64,000 nucleotides of DNA from Hydractinia symbiolongicarpus (GCF_029227915.1 NC_079883.1:6944001-7008000), one strand, 5' to 3'. Shown: positions 29,621 through 41,942, numbered from the stretch's first letter. Numbers and translations: made by a program. The notes: generated by a model from the sequence alone, not told the origin.

Positions 29621-32600
29621 ATGACATGTTCATGTCCATCTGTCAAAGGCCATTTAACAAATAAAAGCACAGGTATATATATTCTCCCTATGCATGTTTT
29701 TCGAAATGGAATATCAAGTTGCGTAATATTTTAAACTAAATGTCAAGTTAAACATTATATAGGAATAATATTTTTATGATAAGGTTTTCTTGAGGCGGTG
29801 CTGAGATTGTGACAAAATATAATAATAGTAAAAGAGGTTACATTTTTGGAGTTTCCATGCTTCAAAAATGTCACTGGTTATTGTCTTTGGGTAATACTAA
29901 ACTATGACCAGCAATGACCTCTAACAATCCACAATGACCCCTAATCGGCCACTTATAACCCACTTATAGTTATGACACTCTGATCACCTGTCCTATCACA
30001 ATAGAATTGTGATATCATGTTTACATTGCGACGATCACGATGGTCTTTTTGGATTGCGATGTTTGCAATACATTATAATGAGTATGATGCATCATGATAT
30101 GCATAATGTGTGGAAGTGGGGAATTAACAAAACCAATGTCCCAACAGAGTGTCTTGCAACTTGCTAAAAATATAAATACATAAGCTACAAATATCAAGGT
30201 CAGAGCAAAGCTTATGAAACAAAAGGGCGGAGTAAAGTGCCTTCCAAAAGTATATAAAATACAAGTATATAAATACCGTATTTTCCGGTATATAACCCGC
30301 ACATAGTATAACCCACATCTCAGCTTTTTTAGGGAGTTATAAACTAGATGCTATCAGATAGCCCGCACCTTCGTATAACCTGCACCTTCGTATAACCCGC
30401 ACCTTCGTATAACCCGCATCGTGTTAAGAAAAAAATTCAGCATATTTTTACTTACCAAAATCATTTTATAAACATGTGCGTGTGTTCTGTTTTTTTCATG
30501 ATGGAGACAAGTGGGGGACGTGTAAACTCATGAACCCCAAACACAAGAACCGAGTGTCTGAACTAGCAACTTTCTCAGTCTTAACTTCCTTATCTCCGAT
30601 TGCCGAAATAAAAATGAATTAAAATTAATTTGACAAAGCTGTTTTCCTTTTATTTGTAAACATTAGTTTCAGCTAATAATATCTCTTGTTTCCTGCTATT
30701 AAACAAAGAAACAAATAAAAAAAACATGCTATCAGGTGATAAATCTAAAGTAAAATCTCTGCTTTTTATGTATAAGTTTTTTGGCATAAAAATTAACAAC
30801 ATATTAATTATCACGGATTGTCTGTAACATCGATGTACGGAACGTTCTTTTCCAATGTTTATAGAATTTTGTTATCTATTTATATCTTAGCAATCACAGT
30901 GTGCATGATAAAATGAATGGTGGCATTGAGGAGGAGATAGTTGCGTGTGTCTTATCAATTGTATTTCATATTTATTTTTGATATTTTCAGTGGCCACATT
31001 TTGCTTGAAGGTAGCGAAGATAAAAAAAGAAAATTATCTATACTTTAATTTTAACATTTTTCAATATTTTTAACAGGAATTAATAATTAAGTCCTGGACA
31101 CTAGGTTGTGAATTACGTGTCAATTAAACCTAAAAATGATACCTGCTATATTGCTCTATTACCAGAAGCAAATCATTTCAGTGTGGTCAATGTGATTTTT
31201 TTGTGATCTTTGGTTCTAAAGATATTAACGTCAAATTAGTCCTATGGTCCTCATGACAGTGTTGATTAGGACTTTTTGTTTTGTAAAATCTTAACTTGTG
31301 GGACGTAATTCTGTGAGTGAGAATGTAAACAAACGCATTCTAAATGAATGAAGCAAGGAATGCTAAACTGTGCCTCCTTTGATTTTCTACAAGTAATTTT
31401 ATTTATTAAAATAAGTATTATCAATTTTATTATAAAATTTTTCTTGCGTTATTTTTATATCAAAACATCTTAAAAGCCAACAGGTGCTTTGTTTAATTTG
31501 CTAGACTTGAAAACAAAACTTCAAATGTTTATATGTCATAAAGTGCACTGGGAAGTGATTTTTTCATCGCAAAACAAAACAAAGCAGTCTCAAAATTTTA
31601 CCTACTTTTGCAGGGTTCCCACAGCTCCTCAAAACTCCTCCAAATCTCCTCAAATCTCCTCAATTGTGATCTATAATCTCTCTTGGAAGACCAAGTAGTG
31701 AGTGCATTTTCACAAATCCTGGTATGTTGGCTGTGTGACGTCACAAATAAACAAAAAATAAATGAGCAAAGTTGGGTTTTGTTCGATAATGGCCATGACT
31801 GTTAATGTAATATCTTTCCTAAGGGACAAAATTTATACATATAAAAAAAAATTATGTCATGTTTTTTCAGGAAATGTAAGAATGTTTTTATTTATATTAT
31901 CCTTTTATTTAAAGAAACGATTAAAGATCTTTCTTTTGAAGCTTCAGCACCAACATATTTTGTTAAGAAACTGTCCAATCTAGCTTTCTCTCAGAGCTTA
32001 TTGCTGTATTTTGTTAAAGGCAACCTAAGGTATAAAATGATGTTGGACTTATATGATAGAGCTTAAAAAGTTAGCTAACAAGTCTTTTTAAATTTTTTAA
32101 AATGCTCTTTTCGTTCTTAAGATATTCACATTTAAAGAATTTCAGATTTAATTATGCATGGCTGGCCCTTCCACAACATCATCATCAGACAAATTATCCT
32201 CATCCCAATCAAACTCAGTGTTAAGCAGCTTCTGATAATAATTCTTCCAAGCTACCCTTTTCCCTTTTCTCCTCCTCTGTGAATAGATACCCTCAAGATA
32301 CCTTCATCATTACATATACACTCATCTCATCTACAATTGGTTGTATTTTGTTATTAAAAAATAAAGCAATTAAAACTATTATTTTTAATCCGCTAAAAAG
32401 TATCGAAAACAATTGCTTTAAAGGGGAACTCCAGTAAAAATCACTTTTCTTTGTTTTGTATTATATGTACTCAGAAAAGCATAAGAAATCAAAAAAAACT
32501 TACTTCACTTGTTTTTCTTATTTAAAATTGTTGTACAAGCCTTCACATATTCAATTTTTTTCTCATAAAAAAAACAGACAGCCGCGATTTCATTTAGGAC

Positions 32601-35600
32601 TGGACCCGATTATAAATAATGACATCACATGGTGCAGAAAGTTTAAGCGAGCGCAGAGAACGTTCATGTTAAGACCTATGGCTTACATTAAATCGCTTTT
32701 TGCATGTAATTTACGTTTAAATTTTTAAAAAATGGTTAGTTTCGATGTACCGATTGATCAGAGACTTCTCTGTAAAAGAAGTAACTTTTCACAGAATCCC
32801 GTCTGTGAAAAAGAAAGAACTCAAAAATGGCTAAACAAAATACGTCGTGCAGGTGATCTACCAAGCGATCAAAGTTTTTATATTTTGTTGGCAGACTTCA
32901 CAGATAGTTCTTTTAAAAGAGATCTGCAGGAAATAAACTTCCAGATTAAAATATTGCCACTTTGTAAAAATGCCAATTTAGCTAGTAAATGCGATCAAAG
33001 TTTCTCATTTCTTCTCATTTCTTCTCATTTCTTCTCATTTCAATATTTGTACTTATATCCACAGAACGCAACCAAATAAAGTTTCGTACATTTTTATATT
33101 AAATAAAAGATCATTATACCAATTTCCAATACAATCACTGACAAAAAAGTTTTATAGTTACACATGTATCTTTCGTAGCGCTCAAGTTTCTATTCTTTGT
33201 TTTTCGAAAAAGGAGCTTTTTCAATGGAAGGACATGCCGAATATTTTCAGGGGGTAAATGTACCCATTTTCTTCAATCTTTGTAACTTTTTAAGGCTGCA
33301 TGTAATGCTGATATTGCAGTTTCGAAAACAGCTTTGTCAAAACAACCACTTATAAGTCAGTAGCTTGTGCAACGCATTTATGACCTACCATAATCATAAG
33401 AATGATTTTTATTTATACAATATTAATACCCCGTTTTACCAACTTATCACGACCTGAACATTATTTGATCTTTCGATCACCCATTTCAATGGTCCTCCAT
33501 CACAGAGAAAATTTCAACGTTACATAAAATTTGTTTGCATTTGTGCGCAAAAAAGTGCATACGGAGGAAAAATATTGCTGAACTGTAAAATAAAAAGAAA
33601 TTGGCTTGTAAAGTAAGAAAGATTTTTACTGAAGCAAATGATAAAGTTTTTTCACAAAAAGAATGTTAAAAAAGCGATTAATTTTATTTATTTCTTAAAA
33701 AAGAAAATATTTTGCTAAGAACGTTGCTTTGAGTCAGTAAAAGACACCATGTCACTTTGCATCATTATTAATTTCTCCCTTGTGAGACACAACAGGTTCG
33801 AAGTAGTGTGACTGTAGCTTTGTCTTTTTCATGAAGAGAATTATCCGATTCTATGTTTTCTAAGTTATAATCTTCGTCATTGTTACTAGACGTCTATCAA
33901 CGAACAATGTCAACAGTAAAGTAAACTTTTAGAAGGTGTGCTGCTGAGCTCACGAACTTCTGTACAATGTGACGTATGCTTATTTATTCGGACCTAGTCC
34001 TCCCGACTATGTCAGAATAAATAAGCATACGTGAGTGTAAAAGTGTATAAATACGTGAGTGTATAAGTGTATAAATTTGCAAGGTTGCGTATATAAGCAT
34101 ACGCTACCTTGCAAATTTATTTAAAATTGAAGATGTTTACAGACTCGATTAAGGTATAAATAAAGATTTTTAACGATTGTAAAAGTTTTATTCTGACATA
34201 TTTATGTATTGTCTCATCAAAATAACATTTTTTTTCAAATATTTTTTTTTCACTGGACTGCCCCTTTAAATAAAGAATTTCAATAGCTTTCATGCTCAGT
34301 AAGGGCTTTAAACAAAAGGTCACATCTTTTTGTTCTGGCTTGTGCACAATAATAACAATAAGATTATTGTAGATTGAGGTTGTTGCGCAACGTTGTAAAA
34401 CTCCCAGGCATAAAGTTAAAAATGAAATTAAAAATATATTAATTCTTGCGAAAATTTTATCTATGTGAAGTCTTCTGTCAGTAAATCCTACAGCAAGGAG
34501 TTTTGGTGATTAATTTTATTTAGGATTGAAGTGTTTAAATTAGAGGTTTGTGTAGTTAAATAAACAGTTTGGGTGAATAATTTGTTTTCATTTAGCCTTT
34601 TCTCCGTCTGGTGCTAAATATGGAACTCAGTCTCTTATTCATAATCACATGATGGCACATTATCAGAAAATAGACCGTGCAAAGTGTAAGTGTTCTGTGA
34701 TTTGGTTATTGTTTGCAAGAATATTTAAAGCATATTGAAACACTTAACAATGGAATTTAATGATGATTTTTAGCTGTAATTGATAACAAACCTCCAAAGT
34801 CAATGAAAAATTTCATCAAAGGTAATCCTTTTTGTTTTGTTGTGTTGATAATAGTATTAAAAAATCTTGAAAACAAGTTTCCTGTTGAACTTATAGGTGT
34901 ATTTTACCATGATAGGTTTATTTTACCATGGCATTGATAGCTTTATGCACAACAGCTTGTTTTAAGTCTTTGCTCAAAGGTTTATAGTTTGGGGTATCCT
35001 GAAGTAGTACCTGCTAAGTTCACACTTTATTGCAATTTGTTTATGTGTGTCTTTTCTTGTTTTTTCTAGCTCACACAAAAACAGTGCAATTTCAAAAGAA
35101 CAAATCTATGAGTCGTGCCAGCTCACTGATGCCCCAATTACTAACAGAGGTGAACTTTGACCAATCAAGCTTTGATGTTGATCGACCACATACAGCACCG
35201 CCTGGCAATAGGATGCAAAGTAGTGAAATAGAAGTATGCTTTTATGTTATTTTTTCTCAACATGCCAGTTATTGTTATTTGTTATTTTTTTGCTTTGTAA
35301 TTTCTGGGTAAACAATGACCTTTGCATGACATTCTTGCTATTTTCTTTAGACGTCTCTTAAACCTTTTAAAAAGTTGAACAGTTCATTAGAAACCTTGTC
35401 ATTTAAAGATCACCTGCGAAATGAATCATCACAGTTACATTCACTCACAAATTCAGATTTTAGTCAATCTTTTAGTACAAAGAGATCTACTTCTTATAGA
35501 ACCCCGTTGAAAATGGAACTTTATAAGTCGGCTACACCACGATACAAAATTGAAATGTATTCACCTGACTCTGGACCTCCTCATATTAATGGTTCTGTTT

Positions 35601-37278
35601 TCAATATGACAAGACCAAATTGGAAAAGCACAACAAGTTTATCTCCTGAAAAAACCCTTAGTCATAGCAAACATGACTTAAGTTTTCCTGAAACTCCTTT
35701 AAAATCTAATTTTGGTGCCAGTTTTGACAAACTATTGTTAAAAAAAGATGCTGGTGCACAGAGAGCTCAATATGCAGTTCTGCGGACTCAAGAGGAAATG
35801 ATGTAAGAAATTATCATGAATTATATGTTATATTTAGCACACTTTCTCAGCATATAACCAGGGCTATATTTTATTTTTTCTCTATAACTTATGTTTCGGG
35901 ATGACGTAAGGGCTAGAACTTTTATGATTTATTTCTTTTCTATTCCAAAGGGCGTAAGTTCATTGTCATTACTAAAACAAAAGTAGAATTTTGTACTTCT
36001 TTTTGGAGCTTGAAGATTTTACCCCACCAGTTCTAACATAAATTTTTATTAAGAAACATCTATTTTGAGCTAATTATATTTAACTTTGACATATAAAAGC
36101 AAATTAGGTAAATACAAATTGAATAATATATATAACCAAACTAATAATTTCAGCATTGATCTTTTGATGTCAAATGAAGAAATCGGTGGTAAAATTACCA
36201 CTAAATTACCCCTAAAAATGAGACCCTAAACCCCCCCACCCCACAAAAGTGGCGTAAAAATTTCAAAGTCTCTCCCTAGCGATCAGCCCCATTCATTACA
36301 AGACCTGCATACAGTTGGTTTTAGACCCTCTCCCACCAAAAAAATGTGTGCCTTCTACACTCTTGATATTATTTAGTACATGTAGTAAAAAGTCCTAATA
36401 CTTCTGTTATAGTGCTGAAGAACAAGCATATTTAAAATTTGTTGAGGAAGTAACTAACGATGTGATAGCAAGAGGAATTTTTAGTGATAGGTATTTTGTA
36501 CTATTGTATTCTGTGCTGTTGCGGGTAACTGATTGGGTTACTTTTCAATCATCTATTTTAATCAATTATTTGCTTTTTTCCACCATCATAATACTAAGTT
36601 TCCCCGAAGCAGCCATCATATTTACTTAATACATGACTAAGACCATTAATAGGAAAATTAGAAGATCTTGATATCTTGTGATTTTCACAAAACAAGCACA
36701 ATTTCAGTAGGAAATGTTAAAATTTTTAGAGTTTTGAACCAAGTTTTTGAAAGTCATATTGAACGAAAGAAAAACAGTCTGGACGAGGTAGGCAATTGTG
36801 TAATTTTTTTGAAGCATGCCAAACATTGTTTGCAACAATTTGTATTAATTGTTGACATATAAAATTCCCTTAAAGGCCGTTTACATGAAAGGCAGGGCGA
36901 GACGATGGCACATTTACCAGGATTGCACGTTTACCAGGATGATTTTGTCCCATCTTTCTATGAAAAAAACCGTCCTGCTTAGGAGGGCAGGACGGATTGT
37001 ACCAGAAAAAAAAAGTTCTATATAAGCACAAAGTGATTTTTAGTATGATTATTAATAAGGGATCCTGGCAATCGTCCAGTCCGGGCATTCGTCCGTCGTG
37101 CCTCTCATGTAAACAGCCCCTTGGTCTGGATCAATGATGTTAGTATAATTGGATTTCATTTGTTTTTATTTAAATTTTTCGTGTTACTTTATAGGAACGT
37201 ATGAGATATCTTATTGCAGAGTTGAAAGAAGATTTAAACATCCAAGATGATGGAATAAATTTAAACGAAACAATATAG
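29621..37278 (+). CDS. SPATA7: SPATA7 homolog (ciliary protein)
   Basis: Eight coding exons give about 341 residues: 29621-29672, 34596-34685, 34774-34821, 35070-35233, 35351-35802, 36413-36490, 36730-36787 and 37195-37278. All phases agree. N-terminal landmarks are KGHLTNKST and LIHNHMMAHYQKIDRAK, corresponding to KGHLSTKS and LVKNHMAVHYNKI of vertebrate SPATA7. C-terminal landmarks are AYLKFVEEVTNDVIARGIFSD, then VLNQVFESHIERKK and ERMRYLIAELKEDL, matching the conserved FIEDVTDEI...LFERHI...MRHLL block. The acceptor at 36,728-36,729 is chosen because only it preserves the frame and this alignment. Known role: a protein of the photoreceptor connecting cilium/transition zone in vertebrates. 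It is much shorter than the roughly 600-residue human protein; the loss is in the variable middle and C-terminal tail. Intron 1 (4.9 kb) is repeat-filled. Confidence 0.88.
30274..30425 (+). repeat. Terminal-like CCGTATTTTCCGG followed by 17-bp tandem repeats
   Basis: TACCGTATTTTCCGG at 30,274 resembles the end of a widespread mariner/Tigger-type element. It is followed by repeats of ATAACCCGCACCTTCGT (about four copies at 30,360-30,420, plus two diverged ones earlier). No opposite end was found. Confidence 0.6.
30500..30625. repeat. Dispersed repeat, diverged copy 3
   Basis: It contains the AAGTGGGGGACGT...CATGAACCCCAAACAC block, then TCTTAACTTCCTTATCTCCG and a CCGAAAT segment, parallel to 42,105-42,210 and 7,928-8,030. 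Confidence 0.6.
32022..32145 (+). repeat. Dispersed repeat with partner at 62,872
   Basis: About 115 bp, AAATGATGTTGGACTTATAT through TTCGTTCTTAAGATATTCA, near-identical to 62,880-62,985. Confidence 0.8.
32160..32345 (-). pseudogene. LINE ORF2 linker fragment
   Basis: The minus strand encodes VAWKNYYQKLLNTEFDWDED and then NLSDDDVVEGPA. This is the W-x-x-Y-(Y/F)-x-x-L-L-N-x-E segment that precedes RT in many non-LTR elements. Nothing of the RT follows, so it is a short dead fragment inside SPATA7 intron 1. Confidence 0.55.
32732..33079 (+). pseudogene. Degenerate THAP-like fragment
   Basis: A 115-codon frame contains KERTQKWLNKIRRAGDLPSD followed by LLADFTDSSFKRDLQ. It recalls the second half of a THAP zinc-coordinating domain (W-x(3)-I-x-R-x(4)-P-S ... 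C-S-x-H-F-x(3)-F-x-R-D), but the Cys and His of the CSxHF motif are replaced by LADF and the N-terminal Cys pair is absent. The downstream part runs into a 10-bp tandem repeat (TTTCTTCTCA, 33,001-33,041). It is probably a transposon-derived relic rather than an exon of SPATA7. Confidence 0.35.
33972..34032. repeat. Long palindrome, 18-bp perfect arms
   Basis: ACGTATGCTTATTTATTC at 33,972-33,989 pairs with 34,015-34,032 without mismatch. The inner sequence adds about seven more pairs around a short loop. It is followed 40 bp later by a second, independent hairpin. Confidence 0.85.
34072..34119. repeat. Hairpin with 21-bp arms and 6-nt loop
   Basis: The arms at 34,072-34,092 and 34,099-34,119 pair at 20 of 21 positions around ATAAGC. 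The arm contains TTTGCAAGGTTGCGTAT. Confidence 0.85.
36872..37122. mobile_element. MITE in SPATA7 intron 7
   Basis: The ends AAAGGCCGTTTACATGAAAG and (reverse strand) AAGGGGCTGTTTACATGAGA form terminal inverted repeats of about 30 bp. The 251-bp unit is GC-richer than its surroundings and contains an internal hairpin (CCGTCCTGC...GCAGGACGG). No transposase is present. Confidence 0.65.
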
Positions 37279-37397
37279 TTATTGTGTTATCAAAATTGAG
37301 TATTATGATTTTCTGACTATTGTTATGAGGAGAGATATTTTGCAATTTCTGGCTAAAACTAATCAGCCAAGTTTTGTTTTCCTTCTATTTTTAACTT

Positions 37398-37403
37398 AAT
37401 AAA
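37398..37403 (+). terminator. AATAAA polyadenylation signal of SPATA7
   Basis: First canonical signal after the stop codon, 120 bp downstream and well before the COA8 start. Confidence 0.6.
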
Positions 37404-37789
37404 GTAGGCACGTTCTGAATAAACTCTTCCCTGAATTAAGCATATCACTAAAAACTCTTATCTTTGCTATTAATAGGCTATTTACTGCACCAAAACTATA
37501 AATATGTTGGCATTTGTAACTATTTGGTTGGAAAATACCTCGTAAAAATTTTTTATTTATTTATTTGTTTTAATTATATACTGTTCAATATTGATTACAT
37601 TTTTATTATATTTGTTTTTATGTAAATATGTGATTTGTTGAAAACTTTTTGGAAATCTTTTTTTTTAGTTGTGATTATTTGATTGGTTGTAAATTTATAT
37701 TTAAAAAGATTTACTAAATTATTCACTTTTTTGTCCATGCCTGTTTTTTTGTACATTTAGCCAGTTTTAATAATTATATATAGACCAAA

Positions 37790-39493
37790 ATGCTGACTAT
37801 ATTATCACGCAGATGTCCGATTTGTTTGAGGATCAGTTCAAGATATCTAACTGACATAGCAGCGGCGAAGCAGGTACCATATTTTACTGTACCGTATTTC
37901 ATCTATTTAGCGGCCCCCTCTTATATTTTATTGTAACCTTATTTTCTCATCCATTTTTTGAAAAAATTTGTAAAGCCCATTTTGTGACAGTTTTAAAGGT
38001 GGCCATGAAATTTTGAAAAATCCCAATTGTAACTTGATTAATAATGTTGTCGAATATTAAATGAGAAAGATGTCCTTTGTCAACCGATTTACTATTACAA
38101 ATTACGTTTTATTTTTAAGTAGGAAAAATGAAAAGCATTAATTTTGACTGTCCAGTGTTTTTCAATCATGCCATGTTATGATCCTTTGAGCCATTGTTTT
38201 TATTTTAGGAGAAACCGATTAAACTTGTCTCTTCAAATAATCAAGGCAAATTCGACTTGGTTAGTCCACCAGATCCAGATTCCAATATTCGCAAAATCAT
38301 ATTTGGTAGATCAAATAAAACAACAAAAGTTGAAGAGAAACTCATCGATGAAAACAGTAAAACGTATGAATGGAATAATCAGTTTTGGAAAGAGCATAAT
38401 AAACTTTTTTTTGAGGTAAGATGGAATTCAGTTAAAATTACACTCCATCGCTGTGCTTGCAATACTTTTACAATATAAGTTTTGTAGCTCGTCACAACCT
38501 ACATTAATATTCCACACTTGTACAGTTTGGTCATCGTCGCTCCTTACGCAAAATATTAATTGCGTGTTTGAAAAAAACATACCAATTTTATTTATGTCAA
38601 TAGTAATGCACAATAATTCCTGTAATGTAGAAAAGATAGACAAAATAAAAGATTGGCAAAAACGCATCAATTTGTATTTTGCATTAATTTATCAAAAAAC
38701 GTTATTTTACGTGTTGACGTAAAGAAACTTGGACGAAATCGATTTAGTTAATAGACGCTTTGAAATCAAACTTTGTCATCCACTGAACTCACAAATTTGT
38801 CGTCCACTGAACTCACATATTTGCGTTTACAGCATTTCTTAAATAAATAGTGAGTCAATTTTTTGTTCGATCTTTGAGATAAACAGGTGAATATTGGTGA
38901 GTTATTTCTGATTGATCAACTAGATGGATCACGTAATGTTGTAACTCATAACTTGACACTGCACGAATTCACAGCATATATCTGAAAGCATTTTATTTCA
39001 GGAAAAGAAGAAATTTTTGGAACGAGAAAAGGTTGTGTCCGGTTCAAGTAAATATTTTCTCCTAAATTTTCTCAATCTTATTTTTGTTGCTTTTTCGCGC
39101 TAAACTTTAAAAAAAAAACTATTTATTGCGAAGATTTTGTTTTTTATAGACAAAGAAGTATCCGATAAGCTATCCATATTTTATAAAGAATTTCTTGAGA
39201 AAAATCATGATGTATATATGCAGTATAACAGGTGTGTTTTTGCTTTTGTTGTTGTTGTTGTTCTTCTGTTGTTGTTGTTATTGCTTTTCTTATTATTGCT
39301 ATCGTTGTTCAGGTTCTTATTGTTGTTGTTGTGTTGTTGTTGTTGGTGGTGGTCGTATTTTTTGCTATCGTTTGTATAGTGATAACAGTTGTCTTATCAT
39401 TTTTTTCACTTTAGAGAATGGTATCGCAAAAACTTTAATTTACTATGGATAAGTTTTCGAGCGTCGATAATCAGATTGATTACAAGATCTTGA
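37790..39493 (+). CDS. COA8: Cytochrome c oxidase assembly factor 8 (COA8/APOPT1)
   Basis: Five exons give 165 residues: 37790-37873, 38209-38415, 39002-39047, 39150-39231 and 39415-39493. The first exon is a basic, Ser-rich leader (LSRRCPICLRISSRYL) fit for mitochondrial import. Exon 2 carries VSPPDPDSNIRKIIF and TYEWNNQFWKEHN, matching PPD-x-SN-R and EWNQQFW of the family. Exons 4-5 carry LSIFYKEFLEKNHDVYMQYN and REWYRKNFNLLW, matching FYKEFLSKN...YNRDWYKRNF. Known role: a matrix-side factor that protects complex IV assembly under oxidative stress; human COA8 is about 190 residues. It begins 0.5 kb after SPATA7 on the same strand. Intron 4 is a TGT/TGC microsatellite. Confidence 0.9.
39244..39350 (+). 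repeat. TTG-type microsatellite in COA8 intron 4
   Basis: Interrupted (TTG)n/(TTA)n runs occupy most of this 183-bp intron and produce meaningless Val-, Cys- or Leu-rich open frames. Confidence 0.9.
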
Positions 39494-41018
39494 CAAATAA
39501 GCGTTATAATCCGCATGATATGATGCTGTCGACGGCAAAATAATGATAAACTGATATGCTCAACTTATAAAGCTATCGAGAGCTGCTCTAGTTTTGAAAA
39601 GCTTAGAGTTATTTTCAACTAAAGAGTAGACGCTTGGACATTAGAGTATTTGAGTGATTATATATATACCGATAATGATAAAAATCTTATTTTTTAGCAC
39701 AGTTAGACTTTTTTGGTGAAACGTTTAGACTTGACATGTCGTAGAACTTTACCGTTCTTGGTTTTTCTAAAGAATGTCAACCTAATATCATTATTAAGAA
39801 AATGACTTAGGGAGCGCTTATATGAACCCAGCTAACTGGGTTCAAATTAAAACCCCCTAAATATTATAATTTTTTTTTTTTTTTTACAACTATGTACCTA
39901 AACATCAATAAGATACACCAAAATATATTAGCCTGCTCTGATTTTACCTTTTTTTTCTCCAATTAAACGTGTCCTGGAAAAGAGACCTTTTTTAAAGTAC
40001 TTTGTCGGAAACAAATTTGATTAAAATATATCACTCGTTGGTACCTTGCGAAAATTTTTTACGAAATATGTTGTTCCGATTGTGTCTCCGATTCTGAAAA
40101 TTTTCACATTTTTTAAAATAAGTTGCGTGAAAGTAGGTAAAATTTGTTGAATCGCAAAAATGAACACCGTCTTGCATTACTTCCTCGTTGTTGTTTTTAA
40201 ATATAGAATCGCAAAAACTTTTGAAATTCTTCAAACAAAGTGACAGACCTCTTAATAGAACAAATTAGTTGCGCAAAGATTTCTTTTTTAAGGTAATGCT
40301 ATCGTGTTTTGTGGCTGTTGTCGGCAACCTAAGAATTACTGGTAAGATTAGGAGTCTAACAGACCCTTAACCAGTGAATACAGTGAATCAATAATATTCA
40401 ATAATATTCAAACATTTTACAGTCTCATTTCAAAGGCTTCATCTGCACTTCAGTCACATCAGAAAGCAACAAAGGCGCCATGAAACGAGATTTCTTCCAA
40501 CCCTTAAATCACTTTGGAAACACCCAAGCATTTTTACTTTGTGCATCAAATATCTGCTGAGAAAAAAGAGGCACGATCGCTTTCTGGCTATCAAATCGCG
40601 TGTCTCTTCTTGAGTTGTATACTTGCTAATAATTCAAACATCTTAATTTGAACCATTGAGCACTGGCCAATTCTTTATTAAGCCGCTTACCATTATTTAA
40701 ACCTGTGTTATTCAAACATCTTCATATTTCGAACTTTCTCCCATTACTCGAATGAACATTCTTTAAAAAGTTAATCGTACAAACCGAGTGTAGTAGAGTA
40801 GAATTTTTTAGAACATTCGTCGCTCTATTAAATATAACGATCTGTGAGCTCAAAATTAAGTAAAAAAAATCTCGAACTTGAGAAAAGCACTTCTCACAAG
40901 CACTTAACTCGCGTGAAGCTTAATGCATGGTATCAACACTTAACATTATTTTTATATAAAATCGAACTTAAAACATTCGAAAATGATAGAAATACATTAT
41001 ACCTTCTAGTAGAGCGCA
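39494..41018. other. Intergenic stretch, one hairpin
   Basis: No gene recognised. A perfect hairpin TGAACCCAG-CTAA-CTGGGTTCA lies at 39,823-39,844, followed by a run of about 17 T. Confidence 0.5.
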
Positions 41019-41170
41019 GCTCTAATTGCGTCTGCGTAGCTTAAAATGAGCATTAAATACTCTAGGACTGTCCATCTAAGCCATGGCCCCTCCTGGAAAT
41101 AATAGACAGGGTATATCCGTCGATATTTGTTAGGCTATTAATATGCACATCTATCATCTATCTATCTCTA
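41019..41170 (+). repeat. SINE-family tail, copy 2
   Basis: GCTCTAATTG then TCTGCGTAGC and the AAATGAGCATTAAATACTCT tail, ending in ATCT/CTAT repeats. It begins at the same point as the copy at 41,788, unlike the full SINE at 27.1-27.5 kb. Confidence 0.8.
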
Positions 41171-41787
41171 TTCATTTAAGGCAAAATTCCCTGGGAACGA
41201 AGTTGACTGCAAGCATCACTTGTCTATCCCCTTTTTGTTGGGTCTAGCTTGTGGGAGCCAAGGGGCGGGATGCAAAAAAATAAACATGAGGGCCGTTAAT
41301 GTTGATCCCGGGGGCCGCTTTTGTCCTACGAAAAAAACAGCGGATCAGAAACAGCTAAATGTTAATGTTGATTTGATAATGGAATGTTGATGATGCTGTG
41401 TGTAGTATCTGATGAGCTGTCGTACGAACAAAACAACACAACATGGTATAATTTCATCCTTTTTTTATGTTTTTAAAATAAATTCTAATGTTGTAAAACT
41501 TTAGCTAGCTAGCTATAACTTTCACACCATCCATTTTCTCAGATCCGGGTTAACATTACTTCAAATTTTCTTATCATTGTCAACAAAAAATCCGTTATCT
41601 TTGAATTTAGCATAAAAAGTTATGAAAACATAAATATTTTCAAGTTTATACACTAAATACAACCTTTAAAACTTTTAATGTTCTAATAAAATGACCACGA
41701 AATTAACTGCAGTGAAAATGTTTTATGGGCTAAACATGCCTTTCCTAATGACAGAAGTATTCATTGACGTTTTATTAACAAGAGAGG

Positions 41788-41942
41788 GCTCTAATTGGGT
41801 CTGCGTAGCTCAAAATGAGCATTAAATACTCTAGGACTCTCCATCTACGCCATGGCCCCTCCTGGAAATAATAGACAGGGTATATCCCTCGATATTTGTG
41901 AGGCTAGCCATGTAAAATATGCACATCTATCTATCTATCTAT
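41788..41942 (+). repeat. SINE-family tail, copy 3
   Basis: Parallel to 41,019-41,170 with few differences; ends in a clean (CTAT)n run. Confidence 0.8.

Noticed and set aside
39137-39452. Three overlapping open frames rich in Val, Cys or Leu
   Set aside because: They are products of the TTG/TTA microsatellite in COA8 intron 4.
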